Both the position numbers and the translations under genes were made by a program. The notes under the pieces are model-generated. The model saw only the letters and a list, made by a program, of their open reading frames with translations, did no database searches and was not told the DNA's origin. Of a stretch of 8,441 nucleotides of DNA, positions 1 through 4,079 are shown in pieces. The DNA is from an uncultured Novosphingobium sp. (GTDB lineage: Bacteria; Pseudomonadota; Alphaproteobacteria; Sphingomonadales; Sphingomonadaceae): contig CALKVF010000055.1 in assembly GCA_937996535.1 (NCBI GenBank), forward strand, positions 1-8,441, in the 5' to 3' direction. Every line of letters begins with the position of its first letter. Within the stretch, counting starts at the first letter, position 1.

Positions 1-692
1 ACCGCATCCTGGCCGGTGAGCGAATCGACGACGAGCAGGGTTTCCTTGGGGGCCGAGATCGCGGCAACCGCCTTCATCTCGTCCATCAGCTGCTGGTCAA
101 CGTGGAGACGGCCCGCCGTGTCGAGCAGCAGCACGTCGATCGCCTGAAGCTTGGCCGACTGCAGCGCGCGGGTGGCGATTTCGACCGGCAGCTGGCCGGC
201 GATGATCGGCAGGGTGGCGACCTGGACCTGTTCGCCCAGCACCTTGAGCTGCTCTTGCGCGGCCGGGCGATTGACGTCGAGCGACGCCATCAGCACCTTC
301 TTGCCGTGCTTTTCGCGCAGCATCTTGCCGAGCTTGGCCGTAGTCGTGGTCTTGCCCGAGCCTTGCAGACCGACCATCATGATCACGACCGGCGGGGTTG
401 CGGCCAGATCGAGCCCGGGCACATCGGTGCCGCCGAGCATTTCGACCAGCGCGTCGTTGACGACCTTGACCACCTGCTGGCCGGGGGTCACCGACTTGAG
501 CACGGCATGGCCGATGGCCTGTTCGGTCACGTCATCGATGAAGCGGCGCACCACGGGGAGCGCGACGTCGGCTTCGAGCAGCGCGATTCGCACTTCGCGC
601 ATCGCATCGCGAACGTCCTCTTCCTTCAGCGCACCACGGCCGCGCAGCTTGTCAAAGACGCTGCCGAGGCGATCTGAAAGGGCATCGAACAT
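1..692 (-). CDS. ffh: Signal recognition particle GTPase Ffh (SRP54), N-terminal 230 residues, cut by left window edge
   Basis: Ffh binds 4.5S RNA and hydrophobic signal sequences on nascent chains, and with its receptor FtsY delivers ribosomes to SecYEG at the inner membrane. The visible part has the helical N domain (about residues 1-95) and most of the G domain. GTPase motifs are clear: P-loop GLQGSGKT at 108-115, DVNRPAA at 139-145, G3 DTAGR at 191-195, and VVDSLTGQDA at 221-230, where the window ends. The rest of the G domain and the methionine-rich M domain lie outside. The start is the ATG at 692-690, opening MFDALSDRLG as usual for the family, with GGAG about 11 nt upstream. The adjacent tRNA-Ala on the same strand is separated by an intrinsic terminator, so ffh should have its own promoter. 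In many proteobacteria rpsP, rimM and trmD follow ffh; that would be off the left edge. Identification is secure. Confidence 0.97.
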   Translation of the reverse strand, partial: MFDALSDRLGSVFDKLRGRGALKEEDVRDAMREVRIALLEADVALPVVRRFIDDVTEQAIGHAVLKSVTPGQQVVKVVNDALVEMLGGTDVPGLDLAATPPVVIMMVGLQGSGKTTTTAKLGKMLREKHGKKVLMASLDVNRPAAQEQLKVLGEQVQVATLPIIAGQLPVEIATRALQSAKLQAIDVLLLDTAGRLHVDQQLMDEMKAVAAISAPKETLLVVDSLTGQDA

Positions 693-735
693 TCGTTCGC
701 TCACTCCGTACACGGCCAAAATCGGCCGAAACGCG

Positions 736-769
736 AAAAAAGCCGGTGGGCGAAACCTCGCCGACCAGC
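736..769 (-). terminator. Intrinsic terminator after tRNA-Ala
   Basis: Read on the minus strand, a stem of GCTGGT, one C-C mismatch and GGCGA pairs with TCGCC and ACCGGC around a GGTT loop (one T-G wobble). It is followed at once by six T (736-741). It starts about 29 nt after the tRNA CCA end and finishes about 44 nt before the ffh ATG, so it should release the tRNA transcript before ffh. Confidence 0.85.
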
Positions 770-798
770 TTACCGCTAGAAACTGTCTTTCCGAGGAA

Positions 799-874
799 TG
801 GTGGAGCCTAGCGGGATCGAACCGCTGACCTCCTGCATGCCATGCAGGCGCTCTCCCAGCTGAGCTAAGGCCCC
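799..874 (-). tRNA. tRNA-Ala, anticodon GGC
   Basis: The 76-nt minus-strand sequence folds into a full cloverleaf: acceptor GGGGCCT with AGGCTCC, D-arm GCTC/GAGC, anticodon stem CCTGC/GCAGG with loop ATGGCAT, variable loop AGGTC, and T-arm AGCGG/CCGCT with loop TTCGATC. The anticodon is GGC, reading alanine codons GCC and GCU. The acceptor stem contains G3-U70, the main identity element recognised by alanyl-tRNA synthetase. A discriminator A73 and an encoded CCA are present. It lies between the TIGR02300-family gene and ffh on the same strand and has its own terminator. Identification is secure. Confidence 0.98.
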
Positions 875-941
875 AATTCCATTCATCGTGACGTGCCCCG
901 AAAGGTCCGTCATCCCCCAGCCATCTGGCCGGGAGGCCGCC

Positions 942-970
942 CCTCTAGTGGCGGTCTTCCGGCTTGGCAA
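942..970 (-). promoter_or_regulatory. Possible promoter for tRNA-Ala
   Basis: On the minus strand TTGCCA (970-965) is followed after 17 bp by TAGAGG (947-942), about 67 nt before the tRNA 5' end. The -10 match is weak. Read-through from the TIGR02300-family gene is an alternative, since I see no terminator in the 110 nt between them. Confidence 0.25.
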
Positions 971-984
971 GAGGGTATTTTACA

Positions 985-1305
985 TCAAACGTCGTCGCCG
1001 TCGCCGTCGCCGTCGATCCCGACGCCCAGATCGTCGTCGCCGCCCAGATCCACGTCGTTGTCCGGCGAATCGCCGTCCTCATCGATGTCGAGATCTTCGG
1101 CCGCCAGATCGGCGTCCTCGGCGCCTTCGACCTTGTCCTTCTGAATTTCTTCATAGGGAATCGGCTGCTTCGACTTGAGCACCGGTTCGGGATGCCAGGC
1201 ATAGCCGCATTCGATGCAGGTGACCGGGGCGTCCTTGCCCAGATCGTAGAAACGCGTGCCGCACTTCGGGCAGCCATGCTTGGTGCCCCATTCAGCCTTG
1301 ACCAT
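985..1305 (-). CDS. TIGR02300-family small acidic zinc-ribbon protein
   Basis: This 106-residue protein begins MVKAEWGTKHGCPKCGTRFY and matches what I know of the alphaproteobacterial family TIGR02300 (FYDLN acid family), whose function is unknown. Two CxxC knuckles, C12/C15 and C30/C33, should form one zinc ribbon. The family signature is present as FYDLG (19-23), with Gly in place of the usual Asn. A linker with VLKSKQPIPYEE follows (about 42-53), and from about residue 57 the protein is a strongly acidic Asp/Glu/Gly tail ending in repeated Gly-Asp pairs. There is no signal peptide or membrane segment, so it should be cytoplasmic. The start ATG (1305-1303) has GAGGAA five nt upstream (1316-1311). 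It is transcribed divergently from aroA and points toward tRNA-Ala. The tail suggests interaction with basic partners such as RNA-binding proteins, but that is a guess. Confidence 0.9.
   Translation of the reverse strand: MVKAEWGTKHGCPKCGTRFYDLGKDAPVTCIECGYAWHPEPVLKSKQPIPYEEIQKDKVEGAEDADLAAEDLDIDEDGDSPDNDVDLGGDDDLGVGIDGDGDGDDV
994..1011. repeat. Three tandem GTCGCC hexamers coding Gly-Asp repeats
   Basis: Three perfect copies of GTCGCC, with partial copies on each side (GTCGTC before, GTCGAT after), lie in the last codons of the TIGR02300-family gene. On the coding strand they read GGCGAC, or Gly-Asp. Gain or loss of a unit keeps the frame, so the tail length may vary between strains without disrupting the protein. 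Confidence 0.7.
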
Positions 1306-1353
1306 GTCAATTCCTCGATGCTGCCCGCCGCCTTGGCCGCAGGCTCAAACCTT

Positions 1354-1365
1354 CAATACGTATTG
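1354..1365. promoter_or_regulatory. 12-bp perfect palindrome in the divergent intergenic region; candidate operator
   Basis: CAATACGTATTG is a perfect dyad and the most AT-rich spot in the 168-bp space between the TIGR02300-family gene and aroA. It is about 49 bp upstream of the former's start and about 109 bp upstream of aroA's. It could bind a dimeric regulator or overlap the promoter of the minus-strand gene. I do not recognise the cognate regulator. Confidence 0.3.
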
Positions 1366-1391
1366 GAGAGCGCTTGCGTCTGCTCCAGCGC

Positions 1392-1418
1392 GGCGCGCGC
1401 CTTGCCATAGCGCGCGCC
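1392..1418. repeat. GC-rich 8-bp inverted repeat
   Basis: GGCGCGCG (1392-1399) and CGCGCGCC (1411-1418) are perfect inverted copies around an 11-nt spacer in the divergent intergenic region. No T-tract follows on either strand, so it does not look like an intrinsic terminator. It could form a hairpin in an aroA leader only if transcription starts upstream of it. Confidence 0.4.
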
Positions 1419-1420
1419 CG

Positions 1421-1450
1421 CTGTCAAAAGCCGCGCGCATTTCTTAGCAA
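1421..1450 (+). promoter_or_regulatory. Weak candidate promoter for aroA
   Basis: CTGTCA (1421-1426) and TAGCAA (1445-1450) are separated by 18 bp. The -10 resembles the TAG-type hexamers in front of other genes here. It would place the transcript start near 1457, shortly before the TTG at 1474. No consensus-quality promoter is visible in this region, so this is tentative. Confidence 0.2.
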
Positions 1451-1473
1451 GCATCCAGCCGAAAGCCCGCCTC

Positions 1474-2814
1474 TTGTCCAGCGCCGATCCCACTCAGATG
1501 CGTCCCCGCCGGTTCCTGCCCACGGGTCCGCTCAAAGGCACGATCCGTGTGCCGGGCGATAAATCGATCAGCCACCGCTCGATCATGCTCGGCGCGCTCG
1601 CGGTCGGCGAAACCCGCGTGACCGGTCTGCTCGAAGGCGAGGACGTGCTCTCCACCGCCGCCGCGATGCGCGCGATGGGCGCCAGCGTGGAACGCATGGA
1701 AAACGGCGAATGGCGGGTGAATGGCGTGGGCGTTGGCGCCCTGCTCCAGCCCGAAGCCGCGCTCGACATGGGCAATTCAGGCACCTCCACCCGCCTGCTG
1801 ATGGGCCTGGTTGCCAGCCACCCGATCACCGCCAGCTTCGTGGGCGATGCCAGCCTGTCGAAGCGCCCGATGGGCCGGGTGATCGAACCGCTCAGCCAGA
1901 TGGGCGCCGATTTTACCGCCAGCCCGGGCGGCACCCTGCCGCTGATGCTGCGCGGCGCGGCGCCTGCCGTGCCGATCGAATATCGCCTGCCGGTCGCCTC
2001 GGCGCAGGTTAAAAGCGCAATCCTGCTTGCCGGGCTCAACACCCCCGGGATCACCACCGTGATCGAACCCGTCCCTACCCGCGACCATAGCGAGCGGATG
2101 CTGCGCGGCTTTGGCGCGAACCTCACCGTAGACATCGCCAGCGACGGCGCCCGCGTGATCCGCATCCACGGCGAGGCCGAACTCAAGCCGCAGGTGATCG
2201 AGGTTCCGGGCGATCCGTCCTCGGCGGCGTTCTTCATCGTTGCGGCGCTGGTCGTGCCGGGCAGCGAGCTGACGATCGAGAACGTCGGCCTCAACCCGAC
2301 CCGTGCCGGGATCGTCGAAGTGCTGCGCCAAATGGGCGGTGACATCACCGAAGTGAACCCGCGCGAAGTGGGCGGCGAACCGGTGGCTGATCTGCTGGTG
2401 CGCCACTCGACGCTCAAGGGGATCAACGTCGACCCGGCGATCGCGCCGAGCATGATCGACGAATTCCCGGCGCTGTTCGTCGCCGCCGCGCTGGCCGAAG
2501 GGACCACCGTGACCACCGGGCTGGATGAACTGCGGGTCAAGGAATCCGACCGCATCGCGGTGATGGCTGCTGCCCTTGAGGCTGCCGGCGCCCGTGTGAG
2601 CGAAACCGAAGACGGGATGACGATCCACGGCACCGGCGGTGAAGCGCTGCCCGGCACGGTCCACGCCATCGCCACGCATCTCGATCACCGCATCGCGATG
2701 AGCATGGCGGTTGCGGGGCTCGCCAGCCGCAACGGCGTTGAAGTGGACGATACCCGCCCGATCGCCACCAGCTTCCCGCAGTTCGAAACCCTGCTCGGCG
2801 GTCTTTCGGCATGA
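1474..2814 (+). CDS. aroA: 3-phosphoshikimate 1-carboxyvinyltransferase (EPSP synthase), class II type
   Basis: EPSP synthase transfers the enolpyruvyl group of phosphoenolpyruvate to shikimate-3-phosphate, the sixth step of the cytoplasmic shikimate pathway. The protein follows the Agrobacterium CP4 (class II) enzyme closely along its length. Numbered from the TTG start, it shows GDKS at 28-31, GNSGTSTR at 100-107, SAQVK at 176-180, RDHSE at 203-207, NPTR at 274-277, SMIDEFP with the expected catalytic Asp329, KESDR at 356-360 and LDHRIAMS at 403-410. The position matching CP4 Ala100 and E. coli Gly96 is Gly103 here. Length is 446 residues from TTG 1474, with weak GAAAG 8 nt upstream, or 438 from ATG 1498, which has no visible Shine-Dalgarno; the conserved part begins after both, so the start is open. 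The stop overlaps the cmk start in ATGA, so the two are translationally coupled. Confidence 0.97.
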   Translation: MSSADPTQMRPRRFLPTGPLKGTIRVPGDKSISHRSIMLGALAVGETRVTGLLEGEDVLSTAAAMRAMGASVERMENGEWRVNGVGVGALLQPEAALDMGNSGTSTRLLMGLVASHPITASFVGDASLSKRPMGRVIEPLSQMGADFTASPGGTLPLMLRGAAPAVPIEYRLPVASAQVKSAILLAGLNTPGITTVIEPVPTRDHSERMLRGFGANLTVDIASDGARVIRIHGEAELKPQVIEVPGDPSSAAFFIVAALVVPGSELTIENVGLNPTRAGIVEVLRQMGGDITEVNPREVGGEPVADLLVRHSTLKGINVDPAIAPSMIDEFPALFVAAALAEGTTVTTGLDELRVKESDRIAVMAAALEAAGARVSETEDGMTIHGTGGEALPGTVHAIATHLDHRIAMSMAVAGLASRNGVEVDDTRPIATSFPQFETLLGGLSA

Positions 2815-3440
2815 TCATCGCGGTCGATGGCCCGACCGCCTCGGGCAAGGGCACGATCGCCAAGGCGCTGGCCGTGCATTTCGGGCTGCCGCATCTCGAT
2901 ACCGGGCTGCTCTACCGCGCGGTTGGCCGGCAGGTCGCGCTCAGCAGCGGTAATCCGGATGATCCGGCCGACGCGCTGGCGGCCTGCGCCTTTCCCGACA
3001 GCCTGCTGGACGATCCCGAACTGCGCTCGGAAACCTCGGGCGGGCTGGCCAGCCGGGTTTCGGTCCATCCGGCGGTGCGCCAGTCGCTCTATGAACGCCA
3101 GCGCGCCTTCGCCACGCAGCGCGGCGGCGCCGTGCTCGACGGGCGCGACATCGGCACCGTGATTGCACCGGAGGCTGAGGCCAAGCTGTTCGTCATCGCC
3201 AGCGTGGCCGCGCGGGCCGAGCGCCGCTTCAAGGAAATGCAGGCCAGCGGGCGCGACATCCCGCTCGGCGAAATCGCCGCCGATCTCGAGGCGCGCGACC
3301 TACGCGATTCGACCCGCGCCGAGGCCCCGCTGGTGGCCGCCCCCGATGCCGTCGTGCTCGACACCTCGGATCTGGGCCGCGATGCCGCGATTGCCGCCGC
3401 CATCGCGATTGTTGCCGGGAAAGTCGCGGCGCAGCGTTGA
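2811..3440 (+). CDS. cmk: (d)CMP kinase
   Basis: Cytidylate kinase phosphorylates CMP and dCMP to the diphosphates with ATP, recycling cytidine nucleotides in the cytoplasm. The 209-residue protein has the P-loop GPTASGKGT at 7-15, the substrate-side LDTGLLYRAVG at 29-39, the CMP-binding DGRDIGT at 110-116, the lid-region arginines in ARDLRDSTR at 161-169, and VVLDTS at 182-187. It is slightly shorter than the E. coli enzyme, as is common in Alphaproteobacteria. The ATG overlaps the aroA stop by four bases, so it probably depends on aroA translation. The order aroA-cmk-rpsA is conserved in this class. The stop codon lies inside the likely -35 of the next gene's promoter. Identification is secure. 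Confidence 0.97.
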   Translation: MIIAVDGPTASGKGTIAKALAVHFGLPHLDTGLLYRAVGRQVALSSGNPDDPADALAACAFPDSLLDDPELRSETSGGLASRVSVHPAVRQSLYERQRAFATQRGGAVLDGRDIGTVIAPEAEAKLFVIASVAARAERRFKEMQASGRDIPLGEIAADLEARDLRDSTRAEAPLVAAPDAVVLDTSDLGRDAAIAAAIAIVAGKVAAQR

Positions 3441-3466
3441 GCCGCGCCGCGCGGGAGTGCTAGGGT
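3437..3466 (+). promoter_or_regulatory. Candidate promoter giving a leaderless cytochrome c transcript
   Basis: TTGAGC (3437-3442), overlapping the cmk stop codon, is followed after 18 bp by an extended -10, TGC plus TAGGGT (3461-3466). Only six bases separate the -10 from the ATG at 3473, so a start seven bases downstream would fall on the A of the start codon. AGGG within the -10 could instead serve as a weak ribosome-binding site on a longer transcript. Confidence 0.45.
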
Positions 3467-3472
3467 CAGCCC

Positions 3473-3844
3473 ATGCTCAAGCCGGTCACGCTCATCGCCG
3501 CCCTTGCCCTTACTGGCCTCGCCCTCAACGCCTGCGCGTCAACCGGCGCGGGCCATGGCGGAAAGCTTGCGGCCAGCCAGCAGCGCGGCAAGGCCTTTGC
3601 CGAGGCGCACTGCGCCGCGTGCCACGCGATCACGCCCAACGGCACCTCGCCCAATCCCGAATCCCCGCCCTTCGAAGCCGTGGTCAACACCAGCGGCCTG
3701 ACTGCCGATACCCTCGCCCGGTTCCTGCGCGATTCGCACAATTTCCCCGGCGCGATGGCCTTCGAGATCGACCGTGCAAAGATCGACGATCTGGCCGCCT
3801 ACATGGTCACGCTCAAGCGCGCCGACTATCACCCCGAGATCTAG
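3473..3844 (+). CDS. Small c-type cytochrome, predicted lipoprotein
   Basis: This 123-residue protein carries a single haem c site, CAACH at 47-51, with Met95 in FPGAMAFEID as the probable second axial ligand, typical of class I cytochromes c. The N-terminus has Lys3, a hydrophobic stretch (about 4-18) and a lipobox LNAC ending at Cys21, so it is probably exported by Sec and lipid-anchored on the periplasmic side; Ala at +2 gives no inner-membrane retention signal. Asn at -2 of the lipobox is unusual, so a soluble form released by signal peptidase I is possible. The partner is unknown; such proteins usually carry electrons between membrane complexes. It lies 32 nt after cmk and 235 nt before rpsA and seems to have its own promoter. 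It has no obvious link to its neighbours' roles. Confidence 0.88.
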   Translation: MLKPVTLIAALALTGLALNACASTGAGHGGKLAASQQRGKAFAEAHCAACHAITPNGTSPNPESPPFEAVVNTSGLTADTLARFLRDSHNFPGAMAFEIDRAKIDDLAAYMVTLKRADYHPEI

Positions 3845-3868
3845 GCCGGAACCTGGCCCGAAATTCTA

Positions 3869-3886
3869 GGGGTTTCGCCCCATTTT
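3869..3886 (+). terminator. Weak possible terminator after the cytochrome c gene
   Basis: GGGG and CCCC pair around TTTCG and are followed by ATTTT, 24 nt after the cytochrome stop codon. The four-pair stem is short, so termination is likely partial and some read-through into rpsA is plausible. Confidence 0.35.
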
Positions 3887-3888
3887 CC

Positions 3889-3917
3889 TTGCTTTTCGCG
3901 CCCCTCCCGCATAAGGG
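3889..3917 (+). promoter_or_regulatory. Likely rpsA promoter
   Basis: TTGCTT (3889-3894) and TAAGGG (3912-3917, or ATAAGG one base earlier) are 17 (or 16) bp apart. Everything after the -10 as far as 3925 is GC-rich (CCGCCGGT), the kind of discriminator associated with growth-rate and ppGpp control of ribosomal promoters. A start near 3923 would give an rpsA leader of about 155 nt. Confidence 0.5.
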
Positions 3918-4042
3918 CCGCCGGTCCGAAGGAGCCTTGGCTCCCCAGGGCGCCACGAACGGCACGAGGCCGCCGTGGCAGTTCGGCCCTTTTGGCCCGC
4001 CTGGCGCAATGGTGCACCAGCGGAGAAAAGACCGGCGGACCC
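3915..4042 (+). promoter_or_regulatory. Inverted-repeat-rich rpsA leader region; candidate structured 5' UTR
   Basis: Four nested or adjacent hairpins can be drawn: GGAGCC-TT-GGCTCC (3931-3944), GCCAC/GTGGC plus CGGC/GCCG (3952-3979), GGCC/GGCC around CTTTT (3985-3997), and CTGG-C-GCA with TGC-A-CCAG (4001-4020). A long-range helix, GGGCCGCCGGTC (3915-3926) with GACCGGCGG-A-CCC (4030-4042), could enclose them all. S1 represses its own translation in E. coli through its leader, so an analogous role is possible. If transcription starts near 3923, most of the outer 5' arm would be missing from the RNA. Confidence 0.4.
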
Positions 4043-4067
4043 AACCGCCTGGCCGGGAAAATTGTTG

Positions 4068-4072
4068 AAGGA
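4068..4072 (+). promoter_or_regulatory. rpsA ribosome-binding site
   Basis: AAGGA lies seven bases before the ATG at 4080. It supports that start over the in-frame GTG at 3975, whose 35 extra residues do not resemble S1. Confidence 0.85.
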
Positions 4073-4079
4073 AACCTAC

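Noticed and set aside
713..728. CGGCC/GGCCG hairpin in the ffh leader
   Set aside because: Five pairs with no U-tract, and such GC stems are frequent by chance in this sequence.
102..828. Plus-strand frames of 191 and 225 residues over ffh and tRNA-Ala
   Set aside because: Antisense to the unmistakable ffh GTPase motifs, and one frame runs into the tRNA.
941..957. CCGCC/GGCGG hairpin between the TIGR02300-family gene and tRNA-Ala as a terminator
   Set aside because: No T-tract follows on the minus strand.
776..970. 64-residue minus-strand reading frame containing GALAQLGERLHGMQEVSG
   Set aside because: This is the translation of tRNA-Ala and its flanks, a well-known spurious hypothetical protein.
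1404..1427. Minus-strand TTGACA (1427-1422) followed by TATGGC (1409-1404) as a promoter for the TIGR02300-family gene
   Set aside because: The -35 is perfect but the spacer is only 12 bp, too short for a sigma70-type promoter; no better -10 at 16-18 bp.
1494..2688. Antisense frames of 393 and 303 residues opposite aroA
   Set aside because: Shadow frames of a clear aroA; compositionally biased, without recognisable motifs.
3163..4068. 301-residue frame spanning cmk, the cytochrome gene and the rpsA leader
   Set aside because: Out-of-frame overlap of two well-supported genes with Arg/Pro-rich composition and no motif.
3975..4079. N-terminal extension of rpsA to GTG at 3975
   Set aside because: The 35 extra residues are unlike S1, cross the hairpin-rich leader, and the ATG at 4080 has a good AAGGA site.
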